Shown here piece after piece: positions 1 to 8,300 of a DNA stretch of 64,000 nucleotides. Source of the DNA: Deltaproteobacteria bacterium (GTDB lineage Bacteria > Myxococcota_A > Polyangia > Polyangiales > Polyangiaceae); assembly GCA_016218915.1 (NCBI GenBank), contig JACRCQ010000022.1:124001-188000 (forward strand), in the 5' to 3' direction. Numbering within the stretch: position 1 is the stretch's first letter; each line of letters begins with the position of its first letter. A program made the translations under genes and the position numbers. The notes under the pieces are model-generated. The model was given only the letters and a program-made list of their open reading frames with translations, was not told the DNA's origin and made no database searches.

Positions 1-35
1 CTCGACTGGATTCGGTGCACTACCGTCCCGGGCCG

Positions 36-278
36 ATGGGAGACGTCCAGGTCACGATCCGGCTTCCCGGTGAAGTGCTCGCGCGCGTGGACAAGCTCGT
101 CCATTCCGCAGCCCAAAGCGGGAACCCGCTCATCGCGAGGCTTTCGCGCTCGCAGATGATGCGCGCGATCGTGCAGCTCGGCATCGAGCGAGCCGAAGGG
201 CACTACGCCGCGCTGGTCGCGACGTCGAGCCAGCCTGCTCCGATCAGGGACACGAAGGGCAGAAAGCCGAGACGGTAA
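36..278 (+). CDS. Small ribbon-helix-helix-like DNA-binding protein
   Basis: An 80-residue protein. Its N-terminus (VTIRLPGEVLARVDKLV) has the beta-strand-then-helix pattern of ribbon-helix-helix regulators, and a second amphipathic helix follows at about residues 36-52 (LSRSQMMRAIVQLGIERAE). The C-terminal 25 residues are polar and likely disordered. An upstream in-frame GTG at 15 would add seven residues, but the ATG at 36 sits just before the conserved strand and is preferred. RHH proteins of this size usually act as dimeric repressors or antitoxins. No toxin is obvious next to it, so the regulatory role is inferred from fold alone. The true upstream context lies outside the window. Confidence 0.6.
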   Translation: MGDVQVTIRLPGEVLARVDKLVHSAAQSGNPLIARLSRSQMMRAIVQLGIERAEGHYAALVATSSQPAPIRDTKGRKPRR

Positions 279-305
279 GTGCGGCTGCGAGGAGGGACTC
301 GAACC

Positions 306-500
306 ATGACAAGCCGTCGAGATCGGAGCTTCAAGCTCAAGACCGCGCGCGTTTCATCGCCCCTTCGGGCGAGCGGCCTGGGGTCGCATACCGGCAAGGC
401 CGCGAAGTGGTACGTACGTGCGCTGGCCGATGACCTGTTCCGGCTCAGGGCACGGTTCGATCTGATGGCGACAGGCGGTGTGATCCCGCGGACGACGTAG
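306..500 (+). CDS. Hypothetical small basic protein
   Basis: A possible 64-residue Arg/Lys-rich protein starting at an ATG that lies nine bases after a GGAGGG ribosome-binding site (291-296). It begins 27 bases after the RHH gene and is in the same orientation, so the two could be co-transcribed. I recognise no family. The composition (MTSRRDRSFKLKTARVSSP...) is compatible with a nucleic-acid-binding peptide, but length and compositional bias make this a weak call. It could be a chance open frame. Confidence 0.3.
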   Translation: MTSRRDRSFKLKTARVSSPLRASGLGSHTGKAAKWYVRALADDLFRLRARFDLMATGGVIPRTT

Positions 501-514
501 CGCTTCCTATCGGG

Positions 515-587
515 TGGGCCAACCGGGACTCGAACCCGGGACCGACGGATTAAAAGTCCGCAGCTCTACCAACTGAGCTATTGGCCC
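515..587 (-). tRNA. tRNA-Lys(UUU)
   Basis: Read on the minus strand the 73 bases fold as a complete cloverleaf. The acceptor arms GGGCCAA and TTGGCCC pair, followed by discriminator A. The D-arm contains GCTCAGTTGGTAGAGC, the anticodon loop reads CTTTTAA (anticodon TTT), and the T-arm is CCGGG-TTCGAGT-CCCGG. The 3' CCA is not encoded, since the next genomic bases read CCC. The anticodon assigns it to lysine. Confidence 0.95.
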
Positions 588-840
588 GACAAACGGAGCG
601 CTCTTGTGCCACAACTCGCTCCCTTTGTCGACAATACTGAACGGCCCACCAACTGTAGGCATGCTGCGAGTGGTTCGGGCTCGGCCGGGGCACGCCACAC
701 TCCTGAACGCCCATCCTGCACCGCGTGGCTTCAGCGAATGCAACGGCGCAGCTCGTCGGGAGCGAGGACACCCGTTCCACAAGACGCCGCCGAGCTTGCG
801 CCGACTGGCGAGATCGCCTCCAATGGCAGGCTAGGACGCC
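588..840. other. Intergenic stretch upstream of the AbiTii-like gene
   Basis: About 250 bases between the 5' end of tRNA-Lys and the next plus-strand gene. It should hold the tRNA promoter on the minus strand. I see no convincing hexamer pair, no direct repeat of the tRNA 3' end and no gene. The open frames crossing it are compositionally ordinary shadows. Confidence 0.4.
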
Positions 841-1362
841 ATGACACCAGACCTGAAGCAATCCATCGCTGCCCGCGGGAGGAGCCTCCAGAAGAGGCTC
901 CACGAACGGGTGGCGGAGCCGATCGCCGCTGCCATGGAGGCGAAGAGACTCTTCGAGGACGCTGCGGACGAATCGCACACGCGTTGGCTAACGCTGGAGC
1001 TCACGGGATACGGCGACGTGGTAGCCGCCACGCCGTTGCACCAGGTCCTGCGGGTGGCGCCTGGCGATCGGTTGGCTGTGCACGTTACGGCCTACCGAAC
1101 GCAGCGCGGATGCGACGCTTCGTCTGGGCGACCTCAGGGCGAGTTCCGCCACTTTTTCGTGGAGTCATTGAGCGAGTTGGTGGCCGCGCGCGATCGTCTG
1201 GCCAAGTCGGCGAGCGGGGTTTCCGTCCTGCTCACGTTCCGGCCCCAGTTGGGAGACACGAGTTATCCGACGACCGGTGAGTTCAGCCGAGACGTATTTG
1301 ACAGAATTCTGGCTGGTTTCCTGGCAGCGCTCCACCTTCAGTTGGGAAACCTTCCCCAGTGA
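841..1362 (+). CDS. AbiTii-like N-terminal domain protein (tentative)
   Basis: A 173-residue soluble protein. Residues 10-60 form long helices ending in a WLTLELTGYGD motif. That resembles the 'W..xELNGY' signature of the AbiTii domain, which is found at the N-terminus of bacterial conflict and abortive-infection proteins. A later segment (FFVESLSELVAARDRL) resembles the helical portion that follows in that family. No enzymatic motif is visible. The stop codon overlaps the GTG start of the next gene (GTGA, 1359-1362), so the two are probably translationally coupled and work together. The family assignment is from motif memory and is uncertain; the gene itself is well supported by the coupling. 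Confidence 0.5.
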   Translation: MTPDLKQSIAARGRSLQKRLHERVAEPIAAAMEAKRLFEDAADESHTRWLTLELTGYGDVVAATPLHQVLRVAPGDRLAVHVTAYRTQRGCDASSGRPQGEFRHFFVESLSELVAARDRLAKSASGVSVLLTFRPQLGDTSYPTTGEFSRDVFDRILAGFLAALHLQLGNLPQ

Positions 1363-2069
1363 TCAATCTCGATGACACGCCGAACCTGTGCGCGGGCGTG
1401 CCTGCAGAGTCGGCAGCTGCGCTGTGCTTCCGGGCCATCGTCGCGCTCCAGCGGCGGCACGAGCCCGAGGTAACCCTTCGCGCGACGGTGGAAGACAACC
1501 CGATCGACGAATCGCTGATGTGGAAGCCGAGGCCCACGGACATAGCGAAGACCGAGGACTTCAACCGCGCCACTGAGGAAGGAGCCGAAGCGCTGGCGCT
1601 GGCGCTTGCGGCGCGACACCCAACATGGTGCGCTGTGCGACGTCTTCAATCGCGAATGGCCGAGGGTGCCGACTGGCTGATGCGCGACCGATCGAGGCAC
1701 TTCGTGGTAACGAGCGCGATCCTCCACGCAGAGCGTCTGGCGCGGGACTCGTTCGAGGCACTTTCGGCGTTTCGTAAGGTGTCCAAGCTTGAGGAGTCGA
1801 TCGCCCGGCTGGCTCCGCCTGGCATCCAGCTTCTGGAGCACTTCCGTCGACACGTCGTCCATCTGATAGCGGCACGCTCGCGGCGGCGTAGGGGACCGCA
1901 CTCCCCGGGTGATCCGCTGCGTGTGCGCATCACAGACGAGCGGGTCCTCACGCACCGTCATGACTGCCGCAGCGGTGACTCCAGCGCCAGCGCCACCCCC
2001 GCGAAGTCCACCGCCTTCACCTCATTGGTGGGCCCTGACACCAGATTGCCCAGCTTGCGCAGGAGCTGA
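1359..2069 (+). CDS. Hypothetical protein coupled to the AbiTii-like gene
   Basis: A 236-residue protein starting at a GTG that overlaps the previous stop codon by four bases. I do not recognise a family. The central part (about residues 55-170) is rich in predicted helix, with charged/aromatic pairs such as GADWLMRDRSRHFVVTS. The last about 60 residues become Arg/Ser/Thr-rich and overlap the 3' end of the opposing gene by about 110 bases. The natural protein may therefore once have ended earlier, or the C-terminus is unconstrained. Pairing with an AbiTii-like partner suggests a two-gene conflict cassette, but nothing in the sequence proves it. Confidence 0.5.
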   Translation: MINLDDTPNLCAGVPAESAAALCFRAIVALQRRHEPEVTLRATVEDNPIDESLMWKPRPTDIAKTEDFNRATEEGAEALALALAARHPTWCAVRRLQSRMAEGADWLMRDRSRHFVVTSAILHAERLARDSFEALSAFRKVSKLEESIARLAPPGIQLLEHFRRHVVHLIAARSRRRRGPHSPGDPLRVRITDERVLTHRHDCRSGDSSASATPAKSTAFTSLVGPDTRLPSLRRS

Positions 2070-2671
2070 TCCCGAATCGGGCCCTTGCGGCACGGCTGCA
2101 GCGACAGACGCTCGATGCCGTGCACAAGACGATGCAGAGCTGCTTCCAGCGGCGCCTCGACAGGCGCAGCCTCCTGCGCCTTCAGCCGCCTGCACAGCTC
2201 GAGCGACTCTTCCGACAAGAAGTACGCCTCGGTCCACACCCCTTCCAGATCGAGCAGGTACACGTCCATCAACGCGCGGATCGGCGCCAGCGCTGGGAGG
2301 ATCGCGCTGCTCTCGTCGACACAGTACCCCTCCGTCGCGTTGAGCCCCTTGCGCCCTTGGCCGCCCACGCGAAGATAGAACCCGCACAACAGTCCCGGAC
2401 GCGTCCGCAGGTCCCCCACGGTCAGCGAGACCTGGCTCAGGTTGCCCTGCCCACCGAACAGGCTTCGGATGCGACGGCGTCGCGTGCGATAGCCCTTCAG
2501 GTCGCGCTCGCTCATGGTCGTGCGAAGCTGGCGCGTGATCGGATGCGCGACGTGTACGTGGCTGTCTTTGAGCTCGCCCTGCGGCGCAGGAGCGGTCCGA
2601 GGACGTAGGGAGACATCCTTCAACGGCTTTCGCGTCAGATCTCCGTGCGCGTTCAATCGCCTACCCGCCAC
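1958..2671 (-). CDS. Hypothetical protein, convergent with the previous cassette
   Basis: Up to 237 residues; an internal ATG at 2515 (MSERDLKGYRTRRRR) is an alternative start giving 185 residues. The body is a mixed alpha/beta soluble protein. It has a conserved-looking GGQGNLSQVSLTVGDL segment, a YCVDESSAILPALAPIRALMDVYLLDLEGVW stretch (quoted in two parts: YCVDESSAILPAL, then DVYLLDLEGVW) and an Arg-rich entry region. There are no transmembrane segments or signal peptide. I do not recognise the family. Its 3' end overlaps the opposing gene, and it sits just downstream of thiS, but its first codons overlap the thiS stop region, so readthrough from the thi operon is possible. Confidence 0.5.
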   Translation of the reverse strand: MAGRRLNAHGDLTRKPLKDVSLRPRTAPAPQGELKDSHVHVAHPITRQLRTTMSERDLKGYRTRRRRIRSLFGGQGNLSQVSLTVGDLRTRPGLLCGFYLRVGGQGRKGLNATEGYCVDESSAILPALAPIRALMDVYLLDLEGVWTEAYFLSEESLELCRRLKAQEAAPVEAPLEAALHRLVHGIERLSLQPCRKGPIRDQLLRKLGNLVSGPTNEVKAVDFAGVALALESPLRQS

Positions 2672-2861
2672 CCACGAACCTCACCAGCTCGAGCCGGTCT
2701 CCTTCAGCGAGCCGCGCGCTGTCGAGCCCTTCGCGACGCAACAACACGCCGTTGTGCTCCACCACCAGCGTCTTCGGATCGAGCTTGAGCGACTCGATCA
2801 GGCCGAGCACGCTGCGCGCTCCGTCCACATCCCTCTCAGCCCCGTTGATCACCAGCTTCAT
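2661..2861 (-). CDS. thiS: Sulfur carrier protein ThiS
   Basis: A 66-residue ubiquitin-fold protein ending in the diagnostic Gly-Gly (VRFVGGG). The terminal glycine is adenylated by ThiF and converted to a thiocarboxylate, which ThiG uses as sulfur donor for the thiazole ring of thiamine. The strand pattern [12 protein letters not shown]..., the central VVEHNGVLL and the acidic SARLAEGDRLELV before the tail are all typical. The start at 2861 overlaps the thiH stop (ATGA), so it is coupled to thiH. The longer upstream frame is thiH sequence in another frame. No thiF is seen nearby. Confidence 0.92.
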   Translation of the reverse strand: MKLVINGAERDVDGARSVLGLIESLKLDPKTLVVEHNGVLLRREGLDSARLAEGDRLELVRFVGGG

Positions 2862-3985
2862 GCTGCAGCCACTGGGCGCGCCATCACGCGATCCCAGTCC
2901 TTCCACACCGGCTCGTAGCCGGCCTTGCGGATCACCTCCGCGACCTGCTCGGGCGATCTGCGGTCCTGGACGTCGAATTGCGCGCCTTCTTCGCACGGCA
3001 CGGAATAGCCGCCGGGCTCGGTGCGCGAGCCCGCGCTCATCTGGGTGACTCCGAGGGGGATCAACGCATCGCGAAGCTGCGACGGCTCCCGCGTGGAGAG
3101 CACGATCCCAGCGTCAGGGAGAAACAGGCGCGCTGCGGTCATCATCTGCACCAGGGCAGCATCCGACACCGGATGGCTCGGCCCGTATCCCTTGGGTCCC
3201 CGTCGAAGCCGCGGGAAGCTCACCGAGATCTGCGCTCTCCAGTACCGCTTCGTCAGCCAGCTCGCGTGCAGCCCCACGATCGCGGCTTCGCTTCGCCACT
3301 CGTTGAGGCCGAGCAATGCGCCTACATTCAGGCGCGTCATGCCAGCTTCGCCAGCCCGTTCGAGCCCGGACAGACGCCACGAGTAGTCCGCCTTTCGACC
3401 TGCAGGATGCACGGCGCGGTAGATCTCTGGGTCATAGGTCTCCTGGTAGAGCGTGACCCCATCGGCGCCTGCGTCCACGAGCCTCGCGTACTCCGCGGTC
3501 TCCAGGGGATAGATTTCGAGCGCGAGGTAGGCGGCGCGCGTGCGAATGCGGCGAAGAACCTGCTCGAAGTACTCCACGGGCACGGCCCTGGGGGCCTCTC
3601 CGCTGACCACCAGCAGGTGCTGGAATCCCATGCGTCGCAAGACCTCGGCCTCGGTGGCAGCCTGCTCGACCCCAAGCGTGCTGCGGGGGACGTCGTTGGT
3701 CGCGGCGAAGGAGCAGTACACGCAGCGGTTGGTGCACTCGTTCGACACATAGATGGGCGCATACAGCTGGATCACCCGGCCGAAGCGCTGGAGCGTGAGC
3801 GATCGGGCGCGCTGCGCCATCGCCTCGAGGTAGCTGCTCGCAGCCGGCGAGATCAAGGCGAGGAAGTCCGAGTAGGTCAACTCCGCGCTCGAAAGGGCGC
3901 GCTCGACGTCCGCTGCGGTCGCGGCTTCGACTCTTGCGCGAAGCGCGCGCGGATCCGCCTGGGTCAGCACCTCGAGGAAGCTCAC
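2858..3985 (-). CDS. thiH: 2-iminoacetate synthase ThiH (radical SAM tyrosine lyase)
   Basis: A 375-residue radical S-adenosylmethionine enzyme. It cleaves tyrosine to p-cresol and dehydroglycine (2-iminoacetate), the C2-N unit that ThiG condenses into the thiamine thiazole. The [4Fe-4S] motif CTNRCVYC (Cys84, Cys88, Cys91) is followed by the YxxE-type barrel segment and [11 protein letters not shown], typical of ThiH. Length matches the family (about 370-380). The start is a GTG overlapping the thiG stop by four bases, and the stop overlaps thiS, giving a thiG-thiH-thiS coupled operon. Using ThiH rather than the oxygen-dependent glycine oxidase ThiO suggests the oxygen-sensitive route. Confidence 0.95.
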   Translation of the reverse strand: MSFLEVLTQADPRALRARVEAATAADVERALSSAELTYSDFLALISPAASSYLEAMAQRARSLTLQRFGRVIQLYAPIYVSNECTNRCVYCSFAATNDVPRSTLGVEQAATEAEVLRRMGFQHLLVVSGEAPRAVPVEYFEQVLRRIRTRAAYLALEIYPLETAEYARLVDAGADGVTLYQETYDPEIYRAVHPAGRKADYSWRLSGLERAGEAGMTRLNVGALLGLNEWRSEAAIVGLHASWLTKRYWRAQISVSFPRLRRGPKGYGPSHPVSDAALVQMMTAARLFLPDAGIVLSTREPSQLRDALIPLGVTQMSAGSRTEPGGYSVPCEEGAQFDVQDRRSPEQVAEVIRKAGYEPVWKDWDRVMARPVAAA

Positions 3986-4773
3986 CGCAGGAACCCCGTG
4001 AGCGGGCTCGACGCTTGCGCCTGCTCGCGGGCACCAGGGAGCCCCGCAAGCCAGGCTGCGCGTCCGGCTTCGACGGCGAGCCGGAAAGCGCGCGCCATGA
4101 TCACAGGATCACGGGCCGTGGCGATCGCGGTGTTGACCAGGACGGCGCTGGCACCGAGCTCGATCGCTTCGGCCGCGTGCGAAGGCGCACCCAGACCAGC
4201 ATCGACCACGACGGGAACCGACGCTCCCTCGATGATGATGCCGAGGGCATCGCGCGTGCGCAGCCCCTTGTTCGAGCCGATCGGGCTGCCGAGGGGCATG
4301 ACCGTGGCGCAGCCGGCTTCCTCGAGCCTTCGAGCGAGCACGGGATCAGCTTGGATGTACGGGAGCACCACGAATCCGTCCTTGACCAGCACCTCGGCGG
4401 CGCGGAGCGTCTCCATGGGATCCGGGAGCAGGTATCGAGGATCGGGCGTGACTTCGAGCTTGATCCAGGGCTCGAGGCCAGCGGCGCGTGCCATGCGGGC
4501 GAGACGGATCGCCTCGTCGGCATCGCGAGCCCCGGAGGTATTGGGCAGGATCAGAAAATCGCCGCCGGAGAGAGCGCCGAGCATGTCGTCCTGCGGGCTG
4601 TCGAGATCGACGCGTCGAAGGGCGACGGTGACGATCTGGGAGCCAGAGGCATCGGCAGCGCGACGCATCGCGGGCGCGGACGAGAACTTGCCGGTGCCCA
4701 CCAGGAGCCGGGAGTGGAAGGTGCGCCCCGCGATGACCAGGGGATCGTGCTGCTCGGAATTCATGGTCGACAT
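3982..4773 (-). CDS. thiG: Thiazole synthase ThiG
   Basis: A 263-residue TIM-barrel enzyme that condenses 1-deoxy-xylulose-5-phosphate, ThiS thiocarboxylate sulfur and dehydroglycine into the thiazole phosphate of thiamine. The Schiff-base lysine lies in WIKLEV (Lys105). The phosphate-binding and barrel motifs [33 protein letters not shown] and [21 protein letters not shown] (the last quoted only to [16 protein letters not shown]) are all in place. The ATG at 4773 is chosen; an ATG three codons later (4764) is equally possible. The open frame extends upstream, but that extension is not ThiG-like and runs under holB. It is divergent from holB across about 120 bases; no thiamine riboswitch core was recognised there. 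Confidence 0.95.
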   Translation of the reverse strand: MSTMNSEQHDPLVIAGRTFHSRLLVGTGKFSSAPAMRRAADASGSQIVTVALRRVDLDSPQDDMLGALSGGDFLILPNTSGARDADEAIRLARMARAAGLEPWIKLEVTPDPRYLLPDPMETLRAAEVLVKDGFVVLPYIQADPVLARRLEEAGCATVMPLGSPIGSNKGLRTRDALGIIIEGASVPVVVDAGLGAPSHAAEAIELGASAVLVNTAIATARDPVIMARAFRLAVEAGRAAWLAGLPGAREQAQASSPLTGFLR

Positions 4774-4896
4774 GTTCGCTCGTGGAGGTACCGGGAACCG
4801 CTCTTCCCATAGAACAAATTGCAGGTCCGAGCCAGCGGCGGCAGCGCTTTCGGGCATGGCCTTGGCCCCAGGCCTTTCTCGGGCTAGCTTGCGGGC

Positions 4897-5892
4897 GTGT
4901 CGTTCGATGCCATCCAGGGCCAGACCGCTGCGATCGGGACGCTGACTCGAATTCTGCGTTCTGGCCAGGTGCACCATGCGCTTCGATTCGAGGGGCCGGA
5001 TGGCGTTGGCAAGGAGATGGCAGCGCTCGCATTTGCGCGCGCCCTCGTGTGCACGTCAGGAGACCCGCTCGGCTGCGGACAATGCTCGGCTTGCGAGCGT
5101 GCCGCAAAGTTCCACGACGGCCCCCCGGCCGTGCCCATGCATCCGGACGTCGTCCTTGTGGAACGCGGCTTGTACCCGCCGGAGATCCTCGGCCGCAGCC
5201 GTCAGGAGCTCAAGGACATCTCGGTCGATCAGGTGCGCAAGGTGATTCTGGAGCGCGCCCCCTACCCTCCCCACGAAGGCAGGGCGCGCGTGTTCATCGT
5301 CCGGCGGGCCGAGGAGCTCTCGATCTCCGCTGCGAACGCGATGCTCAAGGCGCTGGAGGAACCAGGACAAGGCACGTACTTCGTGCTGCTCACCGCGCGC
5401 CCGGCGCGATTGCTCGACACGATCCGCTCGCGAACGTTTCGCATCCGTTTCGGTCCGCTGCCCGACGCTGTGCTGCTCGACCTGCTCAAGAGGCAGGGCG
5501 TGGAGGAGCAGGCAGCGATCGACGCGATCGCGCTGGCATCTGGCAGCGCGAGCCTGGCGCGGGCCCTGGTGGATCCAGAGGCATCCAAGCAACGACATGC
5601 TTTTGTCGATGCAGCGCTTCGGGCCATCGGCGCGGACGATTACACCGCCTCGATCGAGCTGGCTGAAGGAAAGAACGTCGACAAGAAGCAGCTGCGGGAG
5701 AATCTCGAAGCGCTCGCGGCCCGGCTGGCGAGAGCAGCGAGAGCAGATGCGCTCCGGCAGGGGCCGCGTGCGCGGTCACTGGCCGTGCGCTATCAGATCG
5801 TGCTCGGATCGATCCGCGAGATCGATCGCAACGCATCGCCCGCGCTGCTGGTGGAAAACATGATGCTGCGTCTGCGCGCAGTAACGGGGTAA
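4897..5892 (+). CDS. holB: DNA polymerase III delta-prime subunit
   Basis: A 331-residue AAA+ clamp-loader subunit, part of the complex that opens the sliding clamp and loads it on primed DNA. It has the RFC-like box I ([16 protein letters not shown], Walker A 33-39), a zinc-binding module (Cys52, Cys60, Cys63, Cys66 as CGQCSAC), a sensor region ([16 protein letters not shown]) and a [11 protein letters not shown] arginine motif. The start is GTG. It is followed five bases later by ricT, the same order (holB then yaaT/ricT) seen across many bacteria, which strengthens both calls. Confidence 0.93.
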   Translation: MSFDAIQGQTAAIGTLTRILRSGQVHHALRFEGPDGVGKEMAALAFARALVCTSGDPLGCGQCSACERAAKFHDGPPAVPMHPDVVLVERGLYPPEILGRSRQELKDISVDQVRKVILERAPYPPHEGRARVFIVRRAEELSISAANAMLKALEEPGQGTYFVLLTARPARLLDTIRSRTFRIRFGPLPDAVLLDLLKRQGVEEQAAIDAIALASGSASLARALVDPEASKQRHAFVDAALRAIGADDYTASIELAEGKNVDKKQLRENLEALAARLARAARADALRQGPRARSLAVRYQIVLGSIREIDRNASPALLVENMMLRLRAVTG

Positions 5893-5897
5893 GCAAC

Positions 5898-7679
5898 GTG
5901 TCCGCCGACAATCCGGACCAACCAAAACGAAACGATGGCCCCTCGGGTCCGCCCGGGCCACCGGACGAGCATCGTCGCAGGCGCCGCCATCGTCGTCACG
6001 GTCACGATGGCGGGCCGGATCGCCCGCGCCACGACGGCGATCGCCCGAATGAAGGGCAAAGCCAGGGGCCAGGAGGTCCGCCGCGGGAATCGGCACCGCC
6101 GCGCGAAGGCCCGCAAGGCGGGTCAGAACCCCACGGACGCGAGCCGCGCGCGACGACGGAGGGGCCAGGCGGTGATCGACAAGGCCCGCAAGATCCGTCG
6201 CGCCGAAAGCGTCATCGTCACAGAGGGCGTGGGCAGGGCGGACAGGGGGGCGGCAATCAGCGGCCGATGTTCGACGCTCACCAGACGCGTCCGGATCGTG
6301 GCCCTGTGGATCGAAGCAACGTGCAGCTGGACCGGGAGCGCGGAGCGCAGGGCGGCGCAGGTCCGGCGTCGCGCTCGGAGCCACCTCGCGCCTCGCAGCC
6401 GCCCCGCAGGGATCAGGCGCCACGGTCCTCTCGCTCAGGACCGCCGCGAGCGGACCGTCCTTCGCAGCAACCCCAGCGCCCAGATCGAGCCTCGCAGCAA
6501 CCCCAACGCGGGGATCGAGCCTCGCAGCCGCCACCGCGCGGCGATCGCGCATCGCAGTCCCCGCAGCGAGCGGAGCGCTTGTCGCAACCGCCGCCTTCAC
6601 CAGCGAGGCGCCAGCCGCCGCGCGCATCGTTCGACGAGCCCGACGATGCGCCGCTGCCGCAGACGGTGAATCCCGCGGTCTACCTGGCCCACGCGGAGCT
6701 TGTGGAGGCGCCCGATCCGGACACGCTGATCGATCCGTTGCCCTGGAACGCGCAAGCCGACGCGGGGCATACCGGCGAGGGAACGTTGCACAACATCGTG
6801 ACCGTGCGCTCGGAGCGTACCGGACGATGCCAGGACTACGACGCTGGCGACGCGATCTATCGTCGTGGCGAGATCGTCGCGATCGAAGCGGATCCAGGGG
6901 GGCTCGGCTTTGGCGTGGTCACCCAGCCGGCTCGTCGAATCATGACTCGCAACCGGCTGCACCGGGTTCTGCGCAAGTCCAACGAGACCGAGATGCACGC
7001 CGAGCCGCGGAGCCGCCGCCGCGAGAAAGAGGTGTTCCGGATTGCGCGGCACGTGGCAGGGACGCTGAATCTGCCGATCAAGATCGTGCGGGCGGATACC
7101 GAGCCGAGCGGGCGCACGACGGTGTTCTTTGCGAGCGAGGAGCGGATCGATTTTCGCGAGCTGCACCGGCGCGTGACCGCGGCGGCGCAGGGACGGGTCG
7201 AGCTACGGCAGATCGGAGTGCGCGACGCGGCCAAGATGACGGGAGGAATCGGGCCCTGCGGGCAGCAGCTGTGCTGTGCGCGCTTCCTGCGCGAGTTCGC
7301 GCCCATCAGCATCAAGATGGCAAAGGATCAGGGGCTCGTGCTCAATCCGCAGCGCGTCAGCGGTCTGTGCGGACGGCTCCTGTGCTGCCTGACGTACGAG
7401 GATTCGCTCTACCGGACGCAGCGCAAGCTTCTGCCGAAGCTTGGCAAGCGCGTGATCACGCCCAAGGGGCCTGGCAAGGTTCGCGATGTCGATGTGCTGT
7501 CGCAGACGGTCCGCGTGTTCCTGGAGAGCGGCGAGATCGCAGCGTTCAAGCCCGCCGAGATCACGCCGATGTTTCCATCGCAGGCCGGCGCAGGTCCATC
7601 GGACGGTGGCGACGACGGGCATGACGATGCGCATGACGACGTTGCATCCGAGCCTCCGTCGGAGGGAGATTCGGACTAG
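5898..7679 (+). CDS. ricT: RicT/PSP1 (YaaT) family protein with long disordered N-terminal extension
   Basis: 593 residues. The C-terminal about 300 residues are a PSP1/RicT domain. In Bacillus, RicT partners RicA and RicF in an iron-sulfur complex that controls RNase Y and other regulators. The paired cysteine clusters GPCGQQLCC (about 452-460) and GLCGRLLCC (about 488-496) match the family's Fe-S ligands. The N-terminal about 260 residues are unlike ordinary RicT: nearly pure Pro/Arg/Gly/His/Gln, with a tandem DRASQ-PQRG type repeat (about 195-235), surely disordered and very basic. The GTG start lies five bases after holB. The stop overlaps that of the opposing gene by two bases. Confidence 0.88.
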   Translation: MSADNPDQPKRNDGPSGPPGPPDEHRRRRRHRRHGHDGGPDRPRHDGDRPNEGQSQGPGGPPRESAPPREGPQGGSEPHGREPRATTEGPGGDRQGPQDPSRRKRHRHRGRGQGGQGGGNQRPMFDAHQTRPDRGPVDRSNVQLDRERGAQGGAGPASRSEPPRASQPPRRDQAPRSSRSGPPRADRPSQQPQRPDRASQQPQRGDRASQPPPRGDRASQSPQRAERLSQPPPSPARRQPPRASFDEPDDAPLPQTVNPAVYLAHAELVEAPDPDTLIDPLPWNAQADAGHTGEGTLHNIVTVRSERTGRCQDYDAGDAIYRRGEIVAIEADPGGLGFGVVTQPARRIMTRNRLHRVLRKSNETEMHAEPRSRRREKEVFRIARHVAGTLNLPIKIVRADTEPSGRTTVFFASEERIDFRELHRRVTAAAQGRVELRQIGVRDAAKMTGGIGPCGQQLCCARFLREFAPISIKMAKDQGLVLNPQRVSGLCGRLLCCLTYEDSLYRTQRKLLPKLGKRVITPKGPGKVRDVDVLSQTVRVFLESGEIAAFKPAEITPMFPSQAGAGPSDGGDDGHDDAHDDVASEPPSEGDSD

Positions 7680-8287
7680 TCCTCGCGAAACGTAGCCTTG
7701 CCTGCGGCGAGACGCATCAAGCTGCCTTCGACGAGCCAGCAGCCGCACCAGGCGGCGATGGCGTCTTCGCAGCACAGAACGAATGCGGTGGAGCCGGAAG
7801 GGGCTTCGTACTGAAGCAAGAGCCCGGTGCTCTTGGCCTGCTGCCAGGCTTCCCCGTGGCAAGCGATAGAGACGGGGACACGGGACTTGCGCTTGAGCCG
7901 CTCCCCGTTGGCCTCGATGCAGTCCGCGACGATCGACGAGGAATCCAAGGGGAGCTCCTGGACCCAGGCCAGGGCGCGAGGCGGGCCTGGGCGCACGACC
8001 ACGGCTTCAGCTTGTGCGCCAGCGCTCTTGGAGCCGTGAAAGACCGCACCCACGCATTCGGTGCCTTCGGTCAGGACGAGCGCGCCTACGAGCCACAGCT
8101 CGTGGTTGCCTCGCATCACGACGTCGCCGACCTGCAGCTGCAGCAAGTCGAAGACCGGGTCGGACTTGTCATGAGCGGCCAGGGCCAGCGGCTTGGACTT
8201 GGAGCGCACGCGACGAGCGGCGATCGCAGCGCCCGCTGCTGCGGCGATCGACGCAGCGGCGATGGTGGCGATGACGATCAGGCTCAT
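7676..8287 (-). CDS. Membrane-anchored hypothetical protein (DUF4178-like)
   Basis: 203 residues with an N-terminal hydrophobic anchor (MSLIVIATIAAASIAAAAGA) and then basic residues, so the body is probably cytoplasmic. The segment LQLQVGDVVMRGNHELWLVGAL resembles the start of the DUF4178 beta-domain, usually found beside membrane-remodelling or phage-shock-like genes, but I hold this loosely. Cys-rich patches (VLCCEDAIAAWCGCWL) occur near the C-terminus. The start ATG at 8287 lies 13 bases beyond the stop of the outer-membrane barrel gene, so it is probably the last gene of that operon. Its stop overlaps the ricT stop. Confidence 0.6.
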   Translation of the reverse strand: MSLIVIATIAAASIAAAAGAAIAARRVRSKSKPLALAAHDKSDPVFDLLQLQVGDVVMRGNHELWLVGALVLTEGTECVGAVFHGSKSAGAQAEAVVVRPGPPRALAWVQELPLDSSSIVADCIEANGERLKRKSRVPVSIACHGEAWQQAKSTGLLLQYEAPSGSTAFVLCCEDAIAAWCGCWLVEGSLMRLAAGKATFRED

Positions 8288-8300
8288 GGGAGACAGGCCT

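Noticed and set aside
288..306. A T-arm-like string (GGGACTCGAACC) resembling the 3' part of a minus-strand tRNA.
   Set aside because: The flanking bases do not form a T-stem, and no acceptor, D or anticodon arm can be drawn. The adjoining GGAGGG reads better as a ribosome-binding site.
4774..4896. Possible thiamine (TPP) riboswitch upstream of thiG.
   Set aside because: The conserved TPP core elements (CTGAGA and the ACCTGATCTGGATAAT-like block) are not present on the minus strand.
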